Assembly: GCF_040183065.1 (NCBI RefSeq)
Contig: NC_091119.1
Location: 205,627,798 to 205,691,797, forward strand
DNA from: Periplaneta americana
Taxonomy: Eukaryota; Arthropoda; Insecta; Blattodea; Blattidae
Length of the DNA stretch: 64,000 nt
Direction of reading: 5' to 3'
A program made the position numbers and the translations under genes. Below are positions 59,701 through 64,000 of this stretch, piece by piece. Positions within the stretch are counted from its first letter, which is position 1; every line of letters starts with the position of its first letter. A model generated the notes under the pieces. That model made no database searches. It saw nothing but the letters and a program-made list of their open reading frames with translations, and had not been told where the DNA came from.

Positions 59701-61399
59701 TAGTGTATCAATCTTTGCGTCTATAACAATTGTGCAGCATGATTATTCGTTTTATTATATTTTCTGTGACGTTATCTCTGTACTAATATTGTTATTAATC
59801 TACTGCTATATCAATAATATTTTGTAAACGTTTCTACATTGTCGCAGTATATAGGCGGAACACTATGTATGGACCTATCATATTATATATGTGGTAAATC
59901 AAATATTGAATAATTATTAATTAGCAATAATAACCGTATATCGAAGTTTTTCATACTATTTTATTTATAACTTCATGTTCCTGTTTTGGTACGTTCCATT
60001 GACTGTTCCATTAAACGTTTGTCATAAACGCAGAAAATAAAGCCTTATTTTTACCGTGTGAGCAAAACATATGTGTATCTTATCTGTCGCCTTCCATACA
60101 AGATAAGACATGTCGGTGAGATGACCTTGTACTGTGCTTCTGTTTATTACGAGCGTATCATGACCGATCGTATCTCACTCGAGGATGTGACACTCGACAG
60201 ACTTCAAGCGAGCGATTTAACTCCAATGCAGCACTCTGAGTAAACATCTTTCCTCAGTCGTGTCAAGCAGGCGCTTCCAGAAAGTGAACGTAAGAGAAAA
60301 TCACGCTATTAGGAAAACGGTCATTTCTTTTGTCTAAGTCTGTAGATTGCAATGAAATTTTATATGATAATTTTGCCTCATGTAACTCTTCACAATGGAT
60401 TTTGAATGTATTGAATGTATGTATTTGTCTTCAAGCAATATACCTTTCGGTGAGGCGACACTTCACAATATTAGCATACAGTGCCGTCTCACCGTTTTAC
60501 ACGCCTCTCGTACAAGTCAATTGGGACATTACTTATTTTTAATTCATTATTGCAATTCTTCCTCTAGTCTTTTCTTGTCTTTCATCAATTCTTCCTCTAC
60601 TTTACTCCTAGCCCATCATTATACCAAAAATACTGTAACCCCCCTCACTCTACATCTCTAATTATTTGCACTTTTCACTACTCCTTTTTCCACATTACTA
60701 CTTTTTACGTCTTACAAGGAGAGGGCACGCTCTGTATATAACCGAATGGAATAAGATTTTGTGAGATGAAAGTACAAGACGTACTGTTTAAAGTCATACC
60801 TAGTATGGGTGGCCAATGAAAATATTGGCTATTGTTTGTGACATACTTCCGTTAGGTGTTCAATAAGGAAGCATTAGACTGTGTAACAGCGTAGCCCAGT
60901 TGTTTTCCAGGCAACCTGAGTTCGAATCTTTACTGGTCCTATATTTTTTCTTTTAATAATGATTAATATTGTGATCAGAGTTATCTATTTACATACCTAT
61001 AACATATTTCTCAATGTATTGAATGCTTCATCATGTTTTAAACAAATTATAATTAGCTAACATTGTATTGTAAAGGATAAACAATGAAATACTGCTCACG
61101 TAGGAAGGTAAGATGTGTCACTGGTGTCTGTTCTATTTCTGTAGCAGCTATTCCATTTCATTTTGTACCCGATTCATTATGATGTCATAAAATCACACAA
61201 AACATATATATTTCCTGCACCATGCACAGCAAATGAAAGAAGGTTGTCCACAGTCACACACATTTTTCAGCACTTCTGCTGCGAAACAGATATCCTTCAC
61301 ATTCACAAACACTTCTCGTTCGTTTATCAATTTTGATGCATACCACGCATATTTCAACATGGTTTTGAATATAGGACTGACAACAGAAAGTGAATTAAA

Positions 61400-61456
<57 letters not shown>

Positions 61457-62379
61457 GCTTTAAAAAATTAGGAGGCATTAGGATTCGAACTCGGGGTGCC
61501 AGGATGACAACTCAGCATCCAACCACATGAGCTACGCCGTTACACAGTCTAATGCTTCCCTATTAGGCACCTAACGGAAGTATGTCACAAACAATAGCCA
61601 ATATTTTCAAAACGAGGGGCCATTGGCCACCCATACCAGGTATGACTTTAAAAAGTACTACTTGTACTTTCATGTCACAAAATCTGATTTAATTCGGTGA
61701 TATACAGAGCGTGTCCTCTCCTTGTTAGTTTTCTTTTCTTTCGATTTATTTCCCCTCCATACCATTTCCTTAAGTCATTCTGTTTTTTCACCTTGTTTTC
61801 CCCTCTTCCTTCATCACTGCTCCCTGAACTATCTCCTACTTGCGTTACTCTGCTTCTAGTCAGCCTCGATTTAGATCTTAGTTCCTTCACCAGCTTCGGA
61901 ATTGCTCCCATCTGATGTCCACTATTTCCATTCGCTTGCATTGAGGTCTTGTTCTGCTGAGCTTGCTGAACTTGCTGAATACCAGTTCGCGTCACTCCTG
62001 TTTCTTCTTCAGTTGACGTCACTGCCAGCTTTCCGAAAATTTTCGCTGACTTTGATACGTTTGCGTTTCACTCGCGTACACTCACCACACTCGTGTCACT
62101 AACCTCAGCTTTAGATACGATATTCTTGATCTTTTCTTTCAAAAATTTTCTGTTCCTTTCCTTTTCTTCTGAGTCTACGATCGGTTCCTTTAACGTTACT
62201 AAGCACTCCTCTACACTAAAAACGAAATTGTTTATCTTAATTTACAATGGATTTAGAAGACTGTATTAATTGCTTTCTTACATCTGTAAATAATGCAATG
62301 TGTTTCTATGTTCTTTCTCAAAGCTGATATGTGCAAAATGTTGCACGAAGAGATGAAGAAGAAATACGGTGGAAATTAA
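39555..62379 (+). CDS. Plus-C-type odorant-binding protein gene, nine exons
   Basis: Assembled from nine exons (39555-39633, 42098-42207, 45703-45883, 46285-46346, 51401-51436, 54107-54239, 56036-56103, 58240-58267, 62324-62379): 753 nt, 250 residues, every intron GT..AG. Odorant-binding proteins are secreted carriers of hydrophobic ligands, typically in sensillum lymph. Residues 1-18 (VLVAVLAVLCAVTA) form a signal peptide. The mature part has Cys at 55, 84, 90, 91, 110, 133, 145, 149, 192, 206, 216, 225 and 236. C145-x3-C149, then 42 residues to C192, C206-x9-C216-x8-C225 and Pro226 directly after it match the Plus-C pattern, in which extra cysteines and that proline distinguish the class from classical six-Cys members. 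Thirteen cysteines is odd in number, so one may be unpaired. Ligand and tissue cannot be read from sequence. Splicing is inferred, not observed. Confidence 0.9.
39825..40489 (+). mobile_element. LINE-A copy in OBP intron 1
   Basis: Inserted between two perfect copies of GTGATGTATTAAA (39812-39824 and 40490-40502). It is a 5'-truncated LINE-A 3' end with (TAAG)n tail, same strand as the gene. An in-frame TAG near 40051, an extra base near 39901 and a deletion near 40240 make it non-coding. Confidence 0.93.
40503..41169. other. OBP intron 1 sequence
   Basis: At 40669 the phrase TACAGGGTGATTCATAAAG resembles a mariner-type terminus but has no inverted partner in the intron. Nothing else recognised. 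Confidence 0.4.
41185..41555. mobile_element. fold-back element A: two inverted tRNA-like modules
   Basis: A 371-bp insertion between perfect 15-bp duplications TGCAACTTCACACTC (41170-41184, 41556-41570) in OBP intron 1. Both arms carry a tRNA-like module in opposite orientation (minus about 41206-41279, plus about 41420-41492), with A-box (TAGCTCAGTTGATGG) and B-box (GGTTCGATA). Complementarity continues outside the modules (GAATAATTTCGAA) and inside them (GAACTCTACCAGA). A central loop of about 75 bp remains. Confidence 0.85.
41420..41492 (+). other. tRNA-like module, element A right arm
   Basis: Folds as a cloverleaf: acceptor TCCCGGG/CCCCGGA with one mismatch, D stem GCTC/GAGC, anticodon stem TTGGT/ACCAA with loop ACGTTTA (GTT at the anticodon position), T arm CCGGG-TTCGATA-TCCGG. 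Position 33, normally U, is C, so I treat it as a tRNA-derived module, not a working tRNA-Asn. Edges are within one or two bases. Confidence 0.65.
41571..42097. other. OBP intron 1, 3' part
   Basis: Unrecognised sequence up to the exon 2 acceptor. Short frames on both strands (41580-41815, 41766-42077) carry no motif. Confidence 0.4.
42098..42207 (+). CDS. OBP exon 2: N-terminal extension
   Basis: Acceptor CTCTGTTTTCAG at 42086-42097, donor GTGAGT at 42208. Residues 27-63, starting NHYIDSNLEYFHSRQ, a polar extension with Cys55 that classical odorant-binding proteins lack. Ends on a codon border. Confidence 0.88.
42234..42500 (+). mobile_element. 5'-truncated SINE in OBP intron 2
   Basis: Starts abruptly at a B-box-like GGTTCGATCCCCGGCG with no A-box upstream, followed by a SINE-like body (GGGAGTTTTCTCCCTCCGGG, AACTCCGGTT, CACCAATCATCATCTGATG). 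The right edge is uncertain. Confidence 0.5.
43093..43413 (-). pseudogene. LINE-B C-terminal coding fragment
   Basis: 106 residues: MACQYIFSLIVFLVRN, VHSINTRQKNDFHTPSAS, YQKGVRYMAAKILIASLSIH and a final FRAKLKKYLISHAFYSVDEF. It corresponds to the end of the protein in jockey/CR1-like LINEs, after the reverse transcriptase thumb. The + strand copy at 9128-9400 encodes the same segment but is frame-broken, so this copy shows the family C-terminus better. Truncated and interrupted upstream, hence not functional. Confidence 0.78.
43509..43579 (-). other. tRNA-like module, element B left arm
   Basis: The inverted partner of the module at 43898. D and T arms are intact, but the acceptor 5' strand (CCGGGTG) no longer pairs and the anticodon stem (TGAGC/GCTGA) has a mismatch. 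Confidence 0.65.
43898..43968 (+). other. tRNA-like module, element B right arm
   Basis: A complete cloverleaf of 71 nt: acceptor TCCGGTG/CGCCGGA (all seven pairs, one G-U), D stem GCTT/AAGC, anticodon stem TCAGC/GCTGA with loop ACGTAGA (GTA at the anticodon position, as in Tyr), T arm CCGGG-TTCAAAT-CCCGG. C instead of U at position 33 and its position inside a transposed element argue against a working tRNA gene. Confidence 0.7.
44376..44619. mobile_element. small fold-back with CTGA..GATG..CGAAAC motif
   Basis: Arms of about 100 bp (44376-44479 and 44508-44619) are complementary: ATTGATAAATTGGTACTTAC, ACCATCGTCAGAGCC and TGATATCGC all recur inverted. Each arm holds a CTGACGATGG, short hairpin, CCGAAAC string (right arm 44536-44563), like the one in the Penelope-like dimer at 46585. 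It lies between LINE-B and the transposase remnant. Confidence 0.7.
44690..45243 (+). pseudogene. DDE transposase remnant of the long-TIR element
   Basis: Two frames can be joined conceptually. LLLLDSWSGQIDDTIFTFEG near 44800-44860 resembles the L-L-D-S-W-S-G block with a catalytic Asp. After a stop, TTRFLQPLNVFFKQYK (from about 44915) and MTLHSVVYQQFHSSVLKDVV with YAWQMCG resemble the QPLDV..F and following C-terminal motifs of DDE-1 (pogo/Tc5-like) transposases. The open part is 44924-45243. The upstream half is lost, consistent with the nested insertions. Assignment is from motif memory, not a search. Confidence 0.55.
45703..45883 (+). CDS. OBP exon 3: Cys doublet and first helix
   Basis: Chosen acceptor TTTTCTATTTAAG at 45702; an alternative AG at 45717 is also in frame and would drop five residues. 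Residues 64-123 include Cys84, the CC doublet at 90-91 (QNCCGNSS) and Cys110 (MMKCFREV). Donor GTAAGT at 45884. The frame reads on past the donor to a stop at 45903, which splicing avoids. Confidence 0.88.
46285..46346 (+). CDS. OBP exon 4
   Basis: Acceptor TATCTTCTTCAG, donor GTAAGT at 46347. Residues 124-144 (NPNDTDPFSCETLLRKKER) with Cys133. Intron 3 before it is only 401 bp and the only one without a recognised transposable element. Confidence 0.87.
46585..47337. mobile_element. Penelope-like 3' ends as inverted dimer
   Basis: Arms of about 338 bp (46585-46922, 47000-47337) around a 78-bp loop, in OBP intron 4. The + strand of the right arm encodes NANHTYRDINTDMEILHI, KSQKLNTLQQYEIYRHTK and ends SSEDDS; the left arm encodes the same on the minus strand. 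This resembles the C-terminal region after the GIY-YIG domain of Penelope-like retroelements. Stops are followed by GATGACCCATAAAAGGTCG and AAACATGT. The two 3' ends point outward. Confidence 0.6.
47963..48925 (-). mobile_element. LINE-E 3' end with RNase H domain
   Basis: Minus-strand copy in OBP intron 4. The tail appears as ATAGTAGTAGTAGGG at 47963, followed by a 3' untranslated region with GCGCGTCAGCTACTATGG, then the coding segment. 5'-truncated within the RNase H domain at about 48925. Confidence 0.82.
48363..48908 (-). pseudogene. LINE-E RNase H and zinc-knuckle C-terminus
   Basis: 181 residues: IPGHVGISGNEAADAAARAG is the final RNase H block, with the catalytic Asp of NEAAD, which degrades RNA in RNA-DNA hybrids during second-strand synthesis. 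Next comes a W-rich linker, EEVLLTRLRIGHCHLTHGHL and a C-x2-C-x4-H-x4-C knuckle (CDMCHVPLTVEHVLLRC). This order is typical of R1/jockey-like LINE proteins. Open to its stop, but the endonuclease, reverse transcriptase and first RNase H motifs are absent. Confidence 0.85.
48926..49709. other. OBP intron 4 sequence, nothing recognised
   Basis: AT-rich; the minus frame at 48991-49239 has no motif. Confidence 0.4.
49710..50058 (-). mobile_element. tRNA-derived SINE in OBP intron 4
   Basis: On the minus strand: tRNA-like head GTGGCGTAGTGCTCTAAGG (A-box) and GGTTCGAGTCCTCAT (B-box), then a body with GGGACCGGTGCCCACCCAG, AAGCCAGCTATAACGGCTGG and a GC-rich 3' part ending near CCGTGACGCTACAGCC (+ strand). 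About 350 bp, different from the GGTTTTCC-core SINEs. Confidence 0.8.
50176..51166. mobile_element. hAT-like non-autonomous element, copy 1 (intron 4)
   Basis: 991 bp. Left end CAGAGGTGTGCATCGG and right end, read inward, CATACTGCTGCATTGG, are imperfect inverted repeats that continue as CGCTCG. An 8-bp duplication GTTTCAAT flanks it (50168-50175, 51167-51174), the length expected for hAT. It contains a (TAA)n tract (50580-50622). The frame at 50986-51189 also exists in copy 2 but has no transposase motif. Confidence 0.82.
51401..51436 (+). CDS. OBP exon 5: 36-nt microexon with C-x3-C
   Basis: Acceptor TTTTTTCTGTTTCAG, donor GTAAGT at 51437. Only twelve codons (residues 145-156, CLSQCVARNKDL), but they hold the C-x3-C pair that defines the family. 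Both borders are between codons, so skipping the exon would keep the frame. Confidence 0.88.
51836..52760 (-). mobile_element. LINE-C copy in OBP intron 5
   Basis: Starts with the LINE-C 3' end (TTATTTAACCTGGTAGAG, GGCCTTCTCTGCCCC). Coding fragments lie at 52201-52401 (YSSSFTIALPRLWNSLPAS, IRDC) and 52461-52742 (SLVQTLVFPYFDYADILLTD, KLQRAHNLCVRFVSNVRK) on the minus strand, separated by frameshifts. No catalytic core. It abuts the Helitron-like element. Confidence 0.82.
52787..54032 (+). mobile_element. Helitron-like non-autonomous element (intron 5)
   Basis: Begins TCTATATTAATAATAAATC after A and ends with an imperfect hairpin (GTGCAGCGGAGCGCAC, 54005-54020) and CTAG (54029-54032) before T. 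The TC start, 3' hairpin, CTAG terminus, A/T target and absence of duplication fit Helitrons. No Rep-helicase is encoded. A pentanucleotide array (53490-53597) lies inside. The 3' end is 74 bp before exon 6. Confidence 0.62.
53490..53597. repeat. (TATAA)n microsatellite
   Basis: About 21 pentamers, preceded by TGATA variants, within the Helitron-like element. Confidence 0.95.
54107..54239 (+). CDS. OBP exon 6: central helices
   Basis: Acceptor after TTTGTTTCATGCTAG, donor GTACGT at 54240. Residues 157-200, rich in Lys and Glu (NLKEEKIKQELKKHG), ending with Cys192. It starts 74 bp after the 3' end of a Helitron-like element. Confidence 0.88.
54306..54720. mobile_element. possible MITE in OBP intron 6
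   Basis: The left end ACTATAGTCGCGACGCTG and the complement of the right end ACTCTAGTCCCGTCGCT form an inverted pair with a few mismatches over about 20 bp. No coding capacity and no clear target duplication. Confidence 0.4.
54721..56035. other. OBP intron 6, rest
   Basis: No feature recognised beyond AT-rich sequence. The minus frame at 55607-55918 has hydrophobic stretches but no motif. Confidence 0.4.
56036..56103 (+). CDS. OBP exon 7: Plus-C cysteines
   Basis: Acceptor GGTTCTGTTCAACAG, donor GTGAGT at 56104. Residues 201-223 with Cys206 and Cys216 nine residues apart (GKCNPANMSFGKCIWRE), the spacing of the extra and fifth cysteines in Plus-C proteins. Confidence 0.88.
56685..57413 (-). 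mobile_element. LINE-D copy in OBP intron 7
   Basis: Minus-strand fragment with two frames. 57064-57413 includes YGMKINVNKTKTMIIRR and FRYLWCTISS (post-YADD region); 56690-56959 includes RMMLKLIRKRKRDWLDHWLI, EGMVNGKK and RRKYQMIDSI, the basic C-terminal part. The second copy is at 24665-25047. A frameshift separates the halves. It abuts a LINE-A fragment in the opposite orientation at 57411. Confidence 0.82.
57411..57868 (+). mobile_element. LINE-A fragment in OBP intron 7
   Basis: Starts at ACATTACCGGTTTTTCTGTA (thumb region) and runs to AAMNLRVP and a stop at 57861-57863. A frameshift near 57520 and a G-run insertion near 57763 break the frame. The usual TAAG tail is reduced to a few bases before an (ATT)n array. 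Confidence 0.85.
57878..57938. repeat. (ATT)n microsatellite
   Basis: Trinucleotide array with two ATC variants, directly after the LINE-A fragment. Confidence 0.95.
58240..58267 (+). CDS. OBP exon 8: 28-nt microexon with C-P
   Basis: A long pyrimidine tract and CAG at 58239, donor GTAAGT at 58268. Nine codons plus one base (NCPAEHRSD): Cys225 is eight residues after Cys216 and is followed by the class-defining Pro226. Confidence 0.87.
58577..58800 (+). mobile_element. tRNA-derived SINE in OBP intron 8
   Basis: Head with GGCATAGCTCAGGCAGTACC (A-box) and GGTTCGAGTCATT (B-box, 58638). The body ACCTGGTCGGGTTTC, AATGTCAAGTAATCTATGG, TTCACCTCACC matches the SINE at 5509 closely in its second half. 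The tail ends in AAGTAAGCAATAATTG. Confidence 0.75.
58873..60238. mobile_element. hAT-like non-autonomous element, copy 2 (intron 8)
   Basis: 1366 bp, nearly identical to copy 1 over its whole length, with left end CAGAGGTCTGCATCGG and better kept right end CAGAGTGCTGCATTGG (read inward). The (TAA)n tract is longer here (59639-59700). Flanking octamers do not match, so the duplication is lost or the copy was moved otherwise. An insertion at about 59135-59505 explains the extra length. Confidence 0.8.
59135..59505 (-). mobile_element. insertion inside hAT copy 2
   Basis: Absent from copy 1 at the same site. It begins GTATGTATTTGTTTACACTG with a GTGGGCAAGCACCCGGTGGC segment, then many ACACAATACA phrases. 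The style is that of a reversed LINE 3' end (A-rich on the minus strand); ATGTTGTA/ATGTTGGA may be a decayed target duplication. Family unknown. Confidence 0.5.
60716..61731. mobile_element. fold-back element C: two inverted tRNA-like modules
   Basis: Long inverted arms (60716-60945 and 61465-61731) in OBP intron 8: ACAAGGAGAGGGCACGC, AAAGTCATACCTAGTATG, GGGTGGCCAATG and ACATACTTCCGTTAGGTG all recur inverted on the right. The inner end of each arm is a tRNA-like segment: plus GTAACAGCGTAGCCCAGTTG with GAGTTCGAATC, minus GTAACGGCGTAGCTCATG with GAGTTCGAATCC. The left module has lost about 18 nt of its anticodon arm. The loop holds a (TAA)n array (61402-61455). No target duplication seen. Confidence 0.78.
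62324..62379 (+). CDS. OBP exon 9: C-terminal tail and stop
   Basis: Acceptor TTCTTTCTCAAAG at 62323. Residues 233-250 (TDMCKMLHEEMKKKYGGN) with Cys236, the extra cysteine downstream of C-P in Plus-C proteins, then TAA at 62377-62379. Confidence 0.88.
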
Positions 62380-62758
62380 GAAGAACCAAGTGAGAGTGGC
62401 AGTTACCAATGGAGCGTTTTGCAAAGTCATTATACTTATACATATTACAAAATACTTGTTAAGCGTTGCAAATGCTGTGATGCATTAGGTTTTCTGTACT
62501 GTATTTCGATGGCCCAGAACCAAACTGTTCCAAGTCCATTTTACTATTTTTTTTCAGCAGAGCTATTTTAAGCTCCTGACATTCAAAGCTTCATGAAACA
62601 ATTTGGAATAGCTTCATAACAACCTTATGGAGAGGAATATTTACAATTTTGTTCGATTCATATATGCAGACAAGAACTGGAACAATATGAAACACAGATT
62701 TTTCTTATAAAAAGTTGGACTTAGAACTGTCTGGTTCTCAACCATCGATTTGTTAATC

Positions 62759-62764
62759 AATAAA
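62759..62764 (+). terminator. candidate polyadenylation signal of the OBP gene
   Basis: First AATAAA I find downstream of the stop codon, 380 nt beyond it. No transcript evidence. Confidence 0.45.
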
Positions 62765-62869
62765 GTCTAAGTTGAGCAAGTCTGAGTTTCTTATACGATT
62801 GGTGTGTTTGGGTGAAAGAACTTTCAGAGCAAAATAAATCAATAACCAAATATTTTCTTTCCATGTACT

Positions 62870-63357
62870 CTGCAGTGCTCGGGAAAAGTGACACAAGTCA
62901 GTTTCCACAAACCTTTTTTGATAATTTATTGACAACTTACAGAACATCTGCTCGCGTGTCCACACCTGTGGAGTAACGGTTAGCAAGTCTGGCCGTGGCC
63001 TGGGTTCGATTCCCGGTCGGGGCAAGTTACCTGGTTGAGGTTTTTTCCGGGGTTTTCCCTCAAACCTATACGAGCAAATGCTGGGTAACTTTCGGTGCTG
63101 AATCCCGGACTCACTTCACCGGCATTATCACCTTCATCTCATTCAGACGCTAAATAACCTAAGATGTTGATAAAGCGTCGTAAAATAACCTACTAAAAAA
63201 CATCTGCTCGCTTGGAAAAAAATACATAAGTATTTCTCCCATTACAATAATTCATACAGAAAAAAATCAAATCGACATAAACCAGTGTAAGTTGTCAATA
63301 AATTATCAAAAAAGGTTTGTGGAAACTGACTTATGTCACTTTTCCCAAACACTGCAG
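62870..63357. repeat. fold-back sequence with nested SINE
   Basis: 71-bp arms (62870-62940 and 63287-63357) are complementary with about three mismatches; CTGCAGTG, AAAGTGACA and TTTGATAATTTATTGAC recur inverted. The mirrored short frames at 62753 (minus) and 63292 (+) come from these arms. Confidence 0.8.
62956..63198 (+). mobile_element. tRNA-derived SINE with 13-bp target duplication
   Basis: Flanked by perfect AACATCTGCTCGC copies (62943-62955, 63199-63211). The head has GTGGAGTAACGGTTAGCA (A-box) and GGGTTCGATTCCCGGTC (B-box); the body has ACCTGGTTGAGGTTTTTTCC, GGGGTTTTCCCTCA and GCAAATGCTGGGTAA. Structurally the most complete SINE here. Confidence 0.9.
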
Positions 63358-64000
63358 AACTGTTTGTGCACTTTTCACTTCATTTGGTATTTCCTCCGTT
63401 ACATTTCTCTATACCACGTCAGAAATTTTCAAGAGGATAAGGTGAGGGTTGCCATATTCTCTCGTCAGGAATTCAGGTCAGGTGATGATATTGCGTTCCT
63501 ACCTTAACGTAAATGCACATTTGAATTAATTCAGCAACTAAATTTATTCGTTTTAAGCACTTCAATTAATTATACAGAGTCGAAACTCTTAATTTTGTTA
63601 CATTTTCTCTAGATTACTAAATTCCCTTTGAATTATTGATAAAGTCTGGAAAAATAATTTCAATATTATACCTTGTTCTACTCAGAAGAAATGCATACTA
63701 CATAGTTTAAATCCTATCTACTCGTATAATAAATCAAATAGTCAAGTTCCAAAGATACTAAGGAATAAAAATACTGTATAATACCTAATACGTATTACAG
63801 CATAGTTTCAACGTTTTTATTTCAATACAACTGGATAGAAGACGCCAGGTGGCATTGACGACGACAGTGAACATAGGTTGGACAGAGTCTTGAAAAAATG
63901 TAGAAAGTATTTTAAAAACAATTTATAGAAATGAGCAACAATTTTATTTCGTTTTTCAAATTCTTTCTGACATTCCGGGACAAATATAACTCGACACAGG
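63358..64000. other. No feature recognised
   Basis: AT-rich sequence to the end of the window; the frame at 63292-63507 is partly fold-back derived. Confidence 0.45.

Noticed and set aside
61675-62022. Minus-strand 115-residue frame rich in Lys, Arg and Gln
   Set aside because: It partly overlaps the right arm of fold-back element C, and I see no domain; possibly a fragment of an element protein, but unsupported.

Overview
The window looks like a piece of a large, AT-rich, repeat-laden insect genome. I infer a cockroach-like (blattodean) host from the single real gene found, an insect-specific odorant-binding protein, and from the mix of insect-type LINEs, SINEs and DNA transposons; the species is not proven by anything I can see. 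There are no bacterial operons, rRNA genes or CRISPR arrays. Almost every long open frame is a transposon fossil, an antisense shadow of one, or a translated microsatellite.

One host gene can be assembled completely. Nine exons between 39555 and 62379 on the + strand, all with GT..AG borders and compatible phases, join into one 753-nt frame (250 codons plus stop). It encodes a secreted Plus-C-type odorant-binding protein: a signal peptide, 13 cysteines in the mature part, the C-x3-C and C-x8-C-P signatures, and a short C-terminal tail. A TATA box lies about 40 nt upstream of the ATG and an AATAAA follows about 380 nt after the stop. Coding exons are 28 to 181 nt, and the gene covers about 23 kb because seven of its eight introns (all but intron 3) hold transposable elements.

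Layout. 1-39.5 kb: no host gene recognised. It holds a (TCTA)n array; a 29-bp minisatellite with a 467-bp higher-order duplication (2.8-4.5 kb); a 52-bp satellite of about 46 copies (13.6-16.1 kb); a TGATCCAT-rich minisatellite (30.2-31.9 kb); a 204-bp unit repeated three times with TAA microsatellites (22.4-23.0 kb); dead copies of four LINE families (called A to D here); tRNA-headed SINEs; a mariner-like deletion derivative (16.5 kb); a 1.08-kb mariner-like palindrome (27.9 kb); and a TIR element (34.95-35.92 kb). 39.5-62.8 kb: the odorant-binding protein gene and its TE-filled introns, including two copies of a hAT-like non-autonomous element, a Helitron-like element, a Penelope-like inverted dimer, and a nest in intron 2 in which a DNA transposon carries a LINE that carries a tRNA-like fold-back. 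62.8-64 kb: a fold-back element with a SINE nested in its loop.

The most unusual pattern is the number of fold-back (self-complementary) insertions. Three of them, all in introns of the odorant-binding gene, consist of two oppositely oriented tRNA-like modules; two have perfect target-site duplications of 15 and 12 bp. Others are built from a mariner 3' end, a Penelope-like 3' end and an unclassified sequence. These are the best candidates for something undescribed. Family names for transposons rest on recognised motifs and comparison of copies within the window, not on database searches.
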